DNA from: Pseudoalteromonas lipolytica | Lineage (GTDB): Bacteria > Pseudomonadota > Gammaproteobacteria > Enterobacterales > Alteromonadaceae | NCBI RefSeq assembly: GCF_001306915.1 | Contig: NZ_LJTC01000007.1 | Location: 62,001-126,000 of the forward strand | DNA: 64,000 bases | Reading direction: 5' to 3' | Shown here: one piece after another, positions 19,881 through 29,010 of the stretch | Position numbering within the stretch: position 1 is the first letter of the stretch | How the letters are laid out: every line of letters starts with the position of its first letter | Made by a program: the position numbers and the translations under genes | The notes under the pieces: generated by a model | What the model was told of the DNA's origin: nothing | The model's database searches: none | Seen by the model: only the letters and a program-made list of their open reading frames with translations

Positions 19881-20675
19881 CTAACTGTCTGAATCAGGTA
19901 AAAACAAAGGCCCTAATGGTGTTTTAGGAATGCCAAAATGTTCAGGGTAATCCACGTCAACTAAGTAAAGGCCAGCGGCTTTTGCTGTTGCACTTGCCTT
20001 AGCGCGCTCTTTTAAATCAAGTAATTCTTTTAACCACACAGGTTCATGCTTATGTAAACCTATGTCCATCAAACACCCGGTAATGTTTCGTACCATGTGA
20101 TGTAAAAACGCATTGGCTTTGATATCAATGATCACATAATCACCTTGGCGTTTTACCGATAAATGGTGAATAGTACGATTTGCTGTATTTGCTTGGCAGT
20201 GTAGTGCTCTAAACGAAGTAAAGTCATGCTCACCTATTAAATACTGACAGGCTTCTTGCATTTTAGTTTCGTCTAATGGGTGATGAAAATGGGTCACCCC
20301 TTCACTCATGATAGCGCCGCGATAGGTGTAATTATAAATCACATAGCGATAGCGACGTGCTGTGGCACTAAAACGAGCGTGAAAGTCTTCGCTTACAGGC
20401 TTGGCAAAGCGAATAGCAATATCTTTTGGCAGTAAGGTATTCATACCCATCGTAAACGCGACCATTTCACGCTCAGCGTGAGTATCAAAATGGATCACCT
20501 GCCCAGTGCCATGTACACCCGCATCGGTGCGGCCTGCACAAACAATTTCGACTGGATGATTACAAATACGCGACAACGCCGTTTCTACTTCTTGTTGTAC
20601 GCTATTGACGTGTGATTGACGTTGCCAACCACTGTAACGCGCGCCGTTGTACTCTACTCCAAGTGCTACTCGCAT
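19881..20675 (-). CDS. truA: tRNA pseudouridine(38-40) synthase
   Basis: Modifies U38-U40 in the anticodon arm. 264 residues; the catalytic aspartate is Asp51 in [15 protein letters not shown]. Further family stretches are seen at RYRYVIYN and [12 protein letters not shown]. It stands about 158 bases upstream of accD on the same strand, as in E. coli. Confidence 0.97.
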   Translation of the reverse strand: MRVALGVEYNGARYSGWQRQSHVNSVQQEVETALSRICNHPVEIVCAGRTDAGVHGTGQVIHFDTHAEREMVAFTMGMNTLLPKDIAIRFAKPVSEDFHARFSATARRYRYVIYNYTYRGAIMSEGVTHFHHPLDETKMQEACQYLIGEHDFTSFRALHCQANTANRTIHHLSVKRQGDYVIIDIKANAFLHHMVRNITGCLMDIGLHKHEPVWLKELLDLKERAKASATAKAAGLYLVDVDYPEHFGIPKTPLGPLFLPDSDS

Positions 20676-20720
20676 AATGCTCTATTTACCTACTGTACTA
20701 AATGACGGGGCATTTTATGC

Positions 20721-20756
20721 GATCTACGAGCGCAATAAAAGCCACTGTCGTAGATC
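20721..20756. repeat. Perfect 9-bp inverted repeat between mrpG and truA
   Basis: GATCTACGA (20721-20729) and TCGTAGATC (20748-20756) with an 18-base loop. There is no T run on either side, so it is not a standard terminator. It lies 61 bases past the mrpG stop and 45 bases upstream of the truA start. Role unknown: operator, RNA processing stem, or transcript end. Confidence 0.6.
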
Positions 20757-20816
20757 ACATTGTTCTGGTTACTCAGATATCACACCAACTCGCTTAACTA
20801 TTGTTGCGAGCTAGTA

Positions 20817-21149
20817 TTAATCTTCTTCGATGTTATCGAGGCCCTTGGTGCCATCTTTAGCACGAAGCTTATGGTGGATGGCTGATTTGATCAGCATATA
20901 GCCGCTAATAGGTGCGGTGATCAGTAAGAAAATTGAAATCAAAATTTCTTTCACACTGATGCCATCGTGGGTGTAGCTAAAATACACCATGGCAGCAATT
21001 AGCAGTGATGCCATGCCAAGCGTTGTTGCTTTAGTTGGACCGTGCAGGCGCATAAAAAAGTCAGGCATTTTCACAAGTCCGATTGAACCTATAAGAATAA
21101 AGCAACCACCAATTAATAATAAGATTGATACAATCCATTCACTCATCAT
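20817..21149 (-). CDS. mrpG: Mrp cation/proton antiporter subunit G
   Basis: Small membrane subunit (110 residues, three hydrophobic segments) with the PhaG/MnhG signature GLVKMPDFFMRLHGPTKATT. Last gene of the six-gene Mrp operon, eight bases after mrpF. The charged tail (EEDE-rich) is cytoplasmic by inference. Confidence 0.93.
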   Translation of the reverse strand: MMSEWIVSILLLIGGCFILIGSIGLVKMPDFFMRLHGPTKATTLGMASLLIAAMVYFSYTHDGISVKEILISIFLLITAPISGYMLIKSAIHHKLRAKDGTKGLDNIEED

Positions 21150-21157
21150 TTGCTACC

Positions 21158-21427
21158 TTATTCAATAATATCGCCACGCAGCAGGTATTTACATACAGCT
21201 ACAGTGCTCACAAAGCCAAGCATGGCGATTAATAATGCGGCTTCAAAATATAAATCGGTGCCCATGCTCATGCCATAAAGAATAATTAAAGCAATGGTAT
21301 TTATGAACATAGTATCTAAAGCCAATATACGATCAGGTACCGACGGCCCAACAATTAAACGCCATAGGTTTAACAATAAAGATATGGCTATCATTGCAAA
21401 AACAATTAGAAAAACGGTATCTAGCAT
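21158..21427 (-). CDS. mrpF: Mrp cation/proton antiporter subunit F
   Basis: 89 residues, three membrane segments, with the family stretch RLIVGPSVPDRILALDTM. It overlaps the end of mrpE by seven bases, indicating translational coupling. Confidence 0.93.
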   Translation of the reverse strand: MLDTVFLIVFAMIAISLLLNLWRLIVGPSVPDRILALDTMFINTIALIILYGMSMGTDLYFEAALLIAMLGFVSTVAVCKYLLRGDIIE

Positions 21428-21957
21428 CGAAAAATCTCCTTAAGCGGTGCTTCGTAGCGCTGCTTAATAGTATTAATTAACGCTTGTTCATCAGCTAAAT
21501 CGAGTACATGAATCAATAAGTAGCGCTGCTGAATTTCTTCGCCCTCTTCGAGTGATTCAGGAATAGGATAAACCTCTGCACTCACTGTACCTGGTGTTAA
21601 AGATACTGTGCTGGCCAAAATAGTGATTGGCATTTCATGGCTTAAATCCAACGGTACTTTGATAAAACCTGGGCGTAACTTTTTCGTTGGCCCAAGGATC
21701 AACAGGGCTACTTGTAAGTTAGCAGTCACAATATCGTACAGCACTAACAATAAGTGCCTAAACGCAAGACCTGGCCTAACAATAAGCGGCTGAGGATCAC
21801 GAAATGGGAATGTGATCCAAGGAATAGTAATGGCAAAAAATGCAGCTAAAAACAGGTGTCCTGGCGACACACTGTTATTTAACAACAGCCATACAATGAA
21901 TAATAAAACACTGCGAAATGGTGTTGGCAACCAACGAAAGCGAGCTTCTAAACGCAT
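21421..21957 (-). CDS. mrpE: Mrp cation/proton antiporter subunit E
   Basis: 178 residues: N-terminal membrane segments followed by a soluble domain with the family signature LASTVSLTPGTVSAEV. Its ATG overlaps the mrpD stop by one base (TAATG). Confidence 0.93.
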   Translation of the reverse strand: MRLEARFRWLPTPFRSVLLFIVWLLLNNSVSPGHLFLAAFFAITIPWITFPFRDPQPLIVRPGLAFRHLLLVLYDIVTANLQVALLILGPTKKLRPGFIKVPLDLSHEMPITILASTVSLTPGTVSAEVYPIPESLEEGEEIQQRYLLIHVLDLADEQALINTIKQRYEAPLKEIFRC

Positions 21958-23474
21958 TATTGGCCTCCTTGTAATACAGCGTTGATGCTAGTGTTGATAT
22001 CAAACAACTGCTCTGATGTTGCTAACATATAGTCTGAAATAGGTCCTGCAAACACAACCATTAAAGGTGAACACGTAAGTAATGCAACTACAGCTATCAC
22101 TTTAACAGGGTGTGCTTTAGTGCCTTCAATTGCTTCACTGTCTTTATGGGTGTGATCCCAAAATAAGCTAGTACCAGCTCGTGAAACCGCCACTAATAAC
22201 GCTAAACTAGACACTAGGTAGATTGGCCAAAACAACATGGCTTTTTCGCTATCTAGCGTGCTCTTTAAAATCCATACTTTGCCGACAAAGCCAGATAACG
22301 GTGGCATACCCACAACAGCAAGCGCAGCCACTACAAAACAAGTACCAAGTAAATATGGCTGTGCAACGGCGCGCCCTGCGACTAACCGGTCGGCAACTTT
22401 ACCACGTTGCTGAGCAATTAAATCCGCAATTAAGAATAGTGCAGCGCAAATAATGGTTGAATGCACTAAGTAGTAAAGTAATGCCGCGGTTGCAGCAACA
22501 TTTTGAATCGCAACCAATGCCACTAAAGTACCGACAGATACAACCACCAGATTCGCAATAAGCTTTCTAAAATCTTGACTCGCTAATACACCAATACCAC
22601 CCATTACGATGGTCGCTAGTGCTAAGCCCCATAACCAAGGCTGTGCCATATGAGCAAGCTCACCAGCATTATCACCAAATATTACGGTATACACGCGCAA
22701 CATGGCATACACACCGACCTTGGTCATAATCGCGAATAATGCAGCAACTAATGGCATTGCACTGGCGTAGGTATTCGGTAGCCATAAATGTAACGGTAAT
22801 AACGCGCCTTTTAACGCAAATACCACGATTAACAGCAAGCCACCAATTTTAGCAAGGTAAACATCATCACCCGTCAGCTGTGGTACTTTTTGCGCTAAAT
22901 CAGCAATGTTCAATGTGCCTAGCACACCATAAAGTACACCCAGCGCAATTAAGAATACGCTTGAACCAATCAGGTTTAAAATGACGTATTGCAGTGCAGC
23001 TCGGGTGCTATGTTTATTGCCGGCATGCATCAATAATGAATACGAAGCAATCAACAGCACTTCAAAAAATACGAACAGGTTAAATACATCGCCCGTTAAA
23101 AAGGCACCATTTACACCTAACACTAAAAAGTGCACTAACGGATGGAAAAAGCTCCCTTTTTTATCATCACCTGCACAGCTATAAAGCACTACGACCGCAC
23201 CAAGGAAACTGGTAAGTAGCACCAATAGCGTTGCTAGCCTATCGGCAACCAGCACAATACCAAATGGTGCAGACCAATCACCAATTGCGTAAACAAGCGG
23301 TGCGGTACTATTTACGTGAAATAATAAATAAGCACTGACCAATAGTGTGACAATCGACAAAATAACCGACGAAACACGACGAATATGTAAGTTTTTACCA
23401 CATGGCGGCATGAGTAAAATCACCCCTGCCAACATCGGAATTAAAATTGGTAAAGAAGCTAAATGCTGAATCAT
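21957..23474 (-). CDS. mrpD: Mrp cation/proton antiporter subunit D
   Basis: 505 residues, about 14 membrane helices, homologous to complex I NuoM/NuoN proton-channel subunits. Seen: FFEVLLIASYSLLMHAG with the membrane glutamate (E in FFEV), and FALKGALLPLHLWLPNTYASAM with the key lysine. Overlaps mrpC by four bases (ATGA). Acts with MrpA as the ion-translocating core. Confidence 0.95.
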   Translation of the reverse strand: MIQHLASLPILIPMLAGVILLMPPCGKNLHIRRVSSVILSIVTLLVSAYLLFHVNSTAPLVYAIGDWSAPFGIVLVADRLATLLVLLTSFLGAVVVLYSCAGDDKKGSFFHPLVHFLVLGVNGAFLTGDVFNLFVFFEVLLIASYSLLMHAGNKHSTRAALQYVILNLIGSSVFLIALGVLYGVLGTLNIADLAQKVPQLTGDDVYLAKIGGLLLIVVFALKGALLPLHLWLPNTYASAMPLVAALFAIMTKVGVYAMLRVYTVIFGDNAGELAHMAQPWLWGLALATIVMGGIGVLASQDFRKLIANLVVVSVGTLVALVAIQNVAATAALLYYLVHSTIICAALFLIADLIAQQRGKVADRLVAGRAVAQPYLLGTCFVVAALAVVGMPPLSGFVGKVWILKSTLDSEKAMLFWPIYLVSSLALLVAVSRAGTSLFWDHTHKDSEAIEGTKAHPVKVIAVVALLTCSPLMVVFAGPISDYMLATSEQLFDINTSINAVLQGGQ

Positions 23475-23815
23475 TTTTGCTCCTTCGATGACTTAACAAG
23501 ATGGCCATCGACATGGTCATTACCCAAGTCAGCACGGCCACGAATCGCTAAAATAACCACAAAAGCGGTCATCGCAAAGCCAATTACAATGGCGGTTAAA
23601 ACCAGTGCTTGAGGGAGTGGATCGGCATACTCACTACCTGTACCAAGTACAGCGGCTTTGTTAATAGTTAAGCGACCTGAAGAGAATAAAAACAGGTTAA
23701 CTGCATACGACAACATAGTCAGGCCGAGTACCACCGGGAAGGTACGAGCCCGCAATATTAAGTAAATTCCGCATGCAACCAGCACGCCGACGCATGATGC
23801 GTACAATACTTCCAT
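23471..23815 (-). CDS. mrpC: Mrp cation/proton antiporter subunit C
   Basis: 114 residues, three helices, homologous to NuoK; the GLTMLSYAVNLFLFSSGRL region and VLTAIVIGFAMTAFVV match family patterns. It starts on the last base of mrpA. Confidence 0.94.
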   Translation of the reverse strand: MEVLYASCVGVLVACGIYLILRARTFPVVLGLTMLSYAVNLFLFSSGRLTINKAAVLGTGSEYADPLPQALVLTAIVIGFAMTAFVVILAIRGRADLGNDHVDGHLVKSSKEQK

Positions 23816-26607
23816 TAAATATTTACCTCTTGCTTGGGTGTATCAGCAGTTAATTTACCTAAACTTGCTAAAATCATCAGCGTTGCACCTACAACAGTTA
23901 AATACACACCTAAATCAAATACGATAGCACTAGCAAGTTCTGTCTTGCCGACTAGCGGAATATCAAAATAATCAAACCAGGTTGTTAGGAATGGACGTTC
24001 GAAGAACCAACTTCCAATACCTGTAAACAATGCAATAGCAATACCTGACGCAATAATCTTACGATAATTCACGTCAAATCTGTCTGCAATCCAATGCGAA
24101 CCATTAGCCATATATTGCAAAATAAATGCAATCGCGGTAACCAGTCCTGCAATAAAGCCTCCACCTGGTAAGTTATGACCACGTAAGAAAATATACGCAG
24201 ACACAAGTAATGCTAGTGGTAACAAACTTTGTGAAATGCTCGACAGTAGAATTGGGTAACGCTCTCTTGCCCATGGGCGCCCTTCACTATCACTTGCTGG
24301 CATAAACAGCGGCAAGTTAATAAGAAGCTTATAAATACCTAACGCAGCAATACCCAATACGGTAATCTCACCTAGGGTATCAAAACCCCTGAAGTCAACG
24401 AGGATAACGTTTACAACGTTTGTACCACCACCGCCAGTTTTTGCATTAGCAACAAAGAAGTCAGAAATTGACTCAAGTGGTCTTGTCAGCAGTGCATAAC
24501 AAATACTCGCCACGACCACACCAATTGCCGATGAGATACCCAAGTCTCGCAGAATACGCAGTGAGCTTGATTCTTTCGGAGTACGCTGTGGTAAAAAGAA
24601 CAGTGCAAGCATCAGTAGCATTACGGTGACAACTTCAACCGTTAACTGGGTTAGCGCTAAATCTGGCGCAGAGAATCGAGTAAATGCAACAGACACCATC
24701 AGGCCTACGATTGAAATCATAATCAAAGATATCATTCGTGAGCGGTGCCAAATAACCGTTGCCAGCGCACCAATTATTAGTAAGCCGGCACCAATAGCAT
24801 TATGGAAATCGATTGGCGTTAACTCACTTGCTCCTGCTAACTGGCGCATTTCAAATAAAGGCCAGCCCGCACACATAAGCACCACCGCAATCATTACAAA
24901 GGCATAGCGCTGTAACGAGCCATTTTCGATTCGTTTAATCTTTTCTTGTGACCACTTAATTAAGCTATATAAGCCACGCTCAAAGCCTTTCTTAGCATTC
25001 AAAGTTGGCAATGAAGCTTGGAAATGGAACAGATGCTTACGCTGCACATAAATCATCACACCCACGCTTGTTGCAATAAAGCTCATCAACAGTGGTAAGT
25101 TAAAGCCATGCCATACCGATAGCTTATAATCAGGGGCAGCATCACCAAGCACAGCATAAGACGCCGCAGCTAAAATATCGCTTACTGCAAAGTGCGGGAA
25201 CATACCAACGAGTAAACATAGCACAACCAAAATTTCGATTGGTACACGCATATAGCGCGGTGGCTCATGAGGCTGTTTTGGCAAATCGATTGGGTCGCCA
25301 TTGAAAAACACGTCGTGAATAAAGCGTGCTGAATACGCGACAGAGAGTGCACCAGCAATCGTTGCTAACACTGGAATTAACCAAGACATAGAGCCAAGCA
25401 CTTGCTGATGCAGTGTTTCGGCAAAGAACATTTCTTTCGACAAGAAACCATTTAACAGTGGCACGCCCGCCATGGCTGCCGCTGCTACCATAGCTAGTGT
25501 GGCGGTATACGGCATAAATCGCCACATACCATTTAGTTTACGCATATCACGGGTGCCAGTTTCATGGTCAATGATACCCGTTGCCATAAATAACGACGCT
25601 TTAAAGGTTGCGTGGTTAATGATGTGGAAGATAGCAGCCACTGTAGCAAGCTCAGTGTCTAAACCAAGCAGTAAGGTAATTAAACCTAAATGGCTGATTG
25701 TTGAATAAGCCAGCAAGCCTTTTAAATCATGCTTAAATAACGCGATATAAGCGCCAACCAATAAAGTCGCCAGACCCGTCATTGCCACTAAGATAAACCA
25801 AGTATCTGTGCCTGAAAGCGCAGGATAAAAACGCGCTAATAAAAAGATACCTGCTTTAACCATGGTTGCAGAGTGTAGGTAGGCACTGACTGGTGTCGGT
25901 GCCGCCATCGCATGTGGTAACCAAAAATGAAATGGAAATTGTGCAGATTTAGTAAATGCACCTAAAAGCACTAATACCAGCGCAGCTTCATAAAGTGCAT
26001 GAGATTGAATAAGTGCTTTGCTTGCTAAAATCACATCAAGATTATAGCTACCAACAATATCACCAATCAGTAATAAACCTGCTAGTAACGCAAGACCACC
26101 GGCACCGGTAATAGCAAGTGCCATGCGTGCGCCTTTGCGAGCTTCTGACTTATGCCACCAATAGCTAATCAATAAGAACGAGCTAATACTGGTGAGCTCC
26201 CAGAAAAACCACAGCTGGATCACATTATTCGACATCACGATGCCGACCATTGCGGTCATAAATAGCATTAAATAGCAGTATAGCTTTGGCATTGAGTCGC
26301 TACTACTCAAGTAATAACGCGCATAAAAAATCACCAGGGTACCGATACCCAAGATCATATATAGAAAGAGTAACGTTAAACCATCAAGTCGAAACGAGAC
26401 TTGCATGTTTAAAAGAGGGATCCACTCAGCAGTGTAGCGAATTGTTTCGCCAGAAAAGACTGCAGGGGTATACGAAAATACAATTCCAAGGGCAATCAAA
26501 GGCGCTAACATGGTCAAAGCAGTGCTTTGGTTACGTGTTAGTTTTGAAGTGCAGGATGAAATAACACTGCCGATTAAGGATAACAGGGGTATCCAGAGCA
26601 AAGTCAT
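23815..26607 (-). CDS. mrpA: Mrp cation/proton antiporter fused subunit A+B
   Basis: 930 residues. The first ~500 are NuoL-like ([20 protein letters not shown] with the membrane glutamate; [30 protein letters not shown] split over two stretches), then the MrpA-specific region, and the last ~140 residues form an MrpB-like domain ([24 protein letters not shown]). In Bacillus, mrpA and mrpB are separate genes; the fused form with six genes is typical of many proteobacteria. It leads the operon mrpA-C-D-E-F-G, which exports Na+ (or K+/Li+) in exchange for protons and supports salt and alkali tolerance in sea water. Confidence 0.95.
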   Translation of the reverse strand: MTLLWIPLLSLIGSVISSCTSKLTRNQSTALTMLAPLIALGIVFSYTPAVFSGETIRYTAEWIPLLNMQVSFRLDGLTLLFLYMILGIGTLVIFYARYYLSSSDSMPKLYCYLMLFMTAMVGIVMSNNVIQLWFFWELTSISSFLLISYWWHKSEARKGARMALAITGAGGLALLAGLLLIGDIVGSYNLDVILASKALIQSHALYEAALVLVLLGAFTKSAQFPFHFWLPHAMAAPTPVSAYLHSATMVKAGIFLLARFYPALSGTDTWFILVAMTGLATLLVGAYIALFKHDLKGLLAYSTISHLGLITLLLGLDTELATVAAIFHIINHATFKASLFMATGIIDHETGTRDMRKLNGMWRFMPYTATLAMVAAAAMAGVPLLNGFLSKEMFFAETLHQQVLGSMSWLIPVLATIAGALSVAYSARFIHDVFFNGDPIDLPKQPHEPPRYMRVPIEILVVLCLLVGMFPHFAVSDILAAASYAVLGDAAPDYKLSVWHGFNLPLLMSFIATSVGVMIYVQRKHLFHFQASLPTLNAKKGFERGLYSLIKWSQEKIKRIENGSLQRYAFVMIAVVLMCAGWPLFEMRQLAGASELTPIDFHNAIGAGLLIIGALATVIWHRSRMISLIMISIVGLMVSVAFTRFSAPDLALTQLTVEVVTVMLLMLALFFLPQRTPKESSSLRILRDLGISSAIGVVVASICYALLTRPLESISDFFVANAKTGGGGTNVVNVILVDFRGFDTLGEITVLGIAALGIYKLLINLPLFMPASDSEGRPWARERYPILLSSISQSLLPLALLVSAYIFLRGHNLPGGGFIAGLVTAIAFILQYMANGSHWIADRFDVNYRKIIASGIAIALFTGIGSWFFERPFLTTWFDYFDIPLVGKTELASAIVFDLGVYLTVVGATLMILASLGKLTADTPKQEVNI

Positions 26608-26817
26608 AATTAGGAGCCTTTTAGTGTCATAAGAATATCAATACCGCTCTAGTTTTAATTAGTTGCGTACTGTTCATTTGGATGGTTAAAAGTTGGCTTA
26701 AAAAAAGCTTACAATGCGTATAGTTATACTGATCAGGTGCTATTTTGTCTATAGGAGACACACCTATTCGCACAACATTTAACCACTTTGCATGCTAAAA
26801 TAGCAATAAATAGACGA

Positions 26818-28020
26818 TTAGTCAGAAAATTTATGCTCTTTGGAAGCTGTTGTAAACACTGGCTTTAAGCCTAAAAAGGCAAAATATTCAGAAAACCGAA
26901 TCGGCTTTGTTAAGGGCTGGTTAATTTGTTTTTGCCAAAGCTCACGGTATTGCTCAGACAGGCTCATAGTTTGGTACTGCATAATCGACCAATTAGGGCT
27001 TGGTTTATAGGCTTTTTTGTTGCTACAAGCGATACTTTTTTGCCACCCTTTTGGCGGAGAAACCTCATTTGCAATAAATAGATTTGGCGCAACTAGCCCC
27101 TGTTGATTACACAGCCACTGTTGTTTTTGCTCTGCTAAAACATATTCATCTTCAAAACCATTAAAATGCATTAGCTCATGTAGAAATACCGCGTAAGATT
27201 GCGATGAATTAATATGCATAATCCCGCCAAGCACATTAGCAGCCCCTTGCTTTGACATCATCACAATAAAGTCAAAACCTTCAGGCCATGAATACTCAGC
27301 CGCATTTTGCCAGTTACATTCAAGCGCCCCATCGTTGCCATCACAGCTAAACTTATCGGCAACATAAACAACCTCAGTAAAACAAAAGCTGCCTTTTGCA
27401 GGCTCAGGCGCTTTACTGTATTGCTGCTTATACTGCTTTAAAGTATCAATGCCTTTGTAATGATCTGTCATCATTAAAACATTAAATTGGCACTGACTGC
27501 TTGCCTGTACACTTGATGTTGATAAGGCTAATTGCTGTTGCTGCGCATAAGCTGGGTCAATTTGAGCTGGCGGCATTTGTTGCTGCAACAGCCAAGCTTG
27601 CTTGGCATCTCCGTCAGGTAACTTGCCAGCTTTACCTAGGTAACTTATATCGAGCCACTGGTTTGCTCTAACTAGCTGCTCCGCTAAGGTTTGTTGCTGC
27701 GCTGAAGTGAATTTAGCAAAGTAAGGCTGCCACCATAATTTTGCTGCGTTGTAATCTAGTTGCTGCAAAAATCTGAGCGCAAGCTGATACGCAGCATTAC
27801 TATCATTTAGCTTTGCTAACTGGCGAAGCTGTGAGTTGCGCAGCACTAAATGCTGCAAATTAATGGCGCTGGGCGCCAAGTGATAGATAGCCGTTGCTTG
27901 TGAAGGAGTGGTATTTGCGTAAAAAGCGTAAGCGGGAATAAAACGAGACACTGAGCTTGAAACAAAACCCAAGCTCAGCAATAGAATAACAGTAAAAAAA
28001 ACCTTAGCTTGCGTTTTCAC
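26818..28020 (-). CDS. Predicted metzincin-type zinc metallopeptidase, membrane-anchored or periplasmic
   Basis: 400 residues; no named family recognised with certainty. An N-terminal hydrophobic segment (about 7-24) is a signal peptide or anchor. Residues about 60-125 are helical and repeat-like. The zinc site HELMHFNGFEDEY (281-293) fits HExxHxxGxxD, in which Asp291 would be the third ligand as in snapalysin-type metzincins. A SIMQY stretch at 345-349 fits the Met-turn that follows in metzincins. The DEY end also recalls M64 (IgA peptidase) sites, but with one residue less spacing. Several cysteines (177, 213, 226, 235, 304, 332) suggest a disulphide-bonded extracytoplasmic protein. It overlaps nlpI by 17 bases, so the two are co-translated. 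Confidence 0.7.
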   Translation of the reverse strand: MKTQAKVFFTVILLLSLGFVSSSVSRFIPAYAFYANTTPSQATAIYHLAPSAINLQHLVLRNSQLRQLAKLNDSNAAYQLALRFLQQLDYNAAKLWWQPYFAKFTSAQQQTLAEQLVRANQWLDISYLGKAGKLPDGDAKQAWLLQQQMPPAQIDPAYAQQQQLALSTSSVQASSQCQFNVLMMTDHYKGIDTLKQYKQQYSKAPEPAKGSFCFTEVVYVADKFSCDGNDGALECNWQNAAEYSWPEGFDFIVMMSKQGAANVLGGIMHINSSQSYAVFLHELMHFNGFEDEYVLAEQKQQWLCNQQGLVAPNLFIANEVSPPKGWQKSIACSNKKAYKPSPNWSIMQYQTMSLSEQYRELWQKQINQPLTKPIRFSEYFAFLGLKPVFTTASKEHKFSD

Positions 28021-28882
28021 CAGCCATTAACTCAAGCTCTAAACGGGCATATTTGTATTCAACAAACTCATGCACATTGGTGGCAAGTGCAAGTCTAAAG
28101 TAATCGGCAGCAAGGTAGTTATCACCCGCCGCTTGATGCATTTTAGCTAGGTAGAAATAAGCTTCGCATAAGCGGTGCGCATACTCTTGCTCTGAAGTCA
28201 CACCTTCAATAATGCCAGATAAAAACTCAAACTCACTAATGTCACCTAAATAAAGTGCCAATAGTTGGTAACCCCATTGCGACTCATCAACACCCTGCGA
28301 GTTAGCTTTTAAATCAACTAAGGCCTGCGCTTTATCAGCTTCTGATTGAGCTAAATAAAGCCATAGCACACGGTAAGGGTCGCTTGGTGAACGATTTAAA
28401 AACTGCTGTAAATCATCTTGTGCAAGTGATGGGCGGTCACCATAGTAAAGGGCAATACCACGATTTAAATAGGCATACTCATGCTGCTCGTTAAGCTCAA
28501 GTGCCGAATCAAAAAACTCATAAGCTTGTTCATACTGCTGCATTAGTGTGTGATGAATGCCTAAGAAGTTATACACCTCAGCTAGGTCTGGTTTGAGCTT
28601 AATCGCACGGTTAAAGTCAATACGCGCCAAGGTCGACATACCTAAGCTGTCAAATAATACACCGCGATCATAATAAAGTTTGGCTTGTTGCTCGGCACTT
28701 AAATCAGCACGGTTTAGTAATTCAGAATAGCGAGCAATCGTAATTTCGTTACGAAAATCAGGCGCTAATGGTGCGGTAAAAGGCACATTAACAATAGGGA
28801 CTGACTCAGGTTGTGAAGTTGTTTGACATGCACTTAAAGAAAAAATAGCCACAGCGGTCAATGCTAAGTGTTTAAAAATCAT
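28004..28882 (-). CDS. nlpI: NlpI, TPR lipoprotein
   Basis: 292 residues. A lipoprotein signal peptide ends in a lipobox (LSAC, Cys19). The rest is TPR repeats (LYYDRGVLFDSLGMSTLARIDF, AEVYNFLGIHHTLMQQYEQAYEFF and further). In E. coli NlpI is an outer-membrane adaptor that presents the peptidoglycan endopeptidase MepS to the protease Prc. The position just downstream of pnp is the E. coli context. A terminator separates it from pnp, so it probably has its own promoter in the ~130-base gap. Confidence 0.93.
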   Translation of the reverse strand: MIFKHLALTAVAIFSLSACQTTSQPESVPIVNVPFTAPLAPDFRNEITIARYSELLNRADLSAEQQAKLYYDRGVLFDSLGMSTLARIDFNRAIKLKPDLAEVYNFLGIHHTLMQQYEQAYEFFDSALELNEQHEYAYLNRGIALYYGDRPSLAQDDLQQFLNRSPSDPYRVLWLYLAQSEADKAQALVDLKANSQGVDESQWGYQLLALYLGDISEFEFLSGIIEGVTSEQEYAHRLCEAYFYLAKMHQAAGDNYLAADYFRLALATNVHEFVEYKYARLELELMAGENAS

Positions 28883-28946
28883 TAAATTCCTTAATACCTG
28901 AATTCTCTGTAGACAAAGGCGAAGCGGATAGGTTTCATTAAAGCAT

Positions 28947-28975
28947 AAAAAAAGGGGCTAAACAGCCCCTTTTTC
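28947..28975 (-). terminator. Terminator after pnp
   Basis: On the minus strand AGGGGCTGTTTAGCCCCT is followed by seven T; the other side carries five T. It is nearly identical to the rpsO terminator at 31341. Confidence 0.88.
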
Positions 28976-29010
28976 TTATATCCAGTAAATAACTGGTTAT
29001 GTAATCATCA

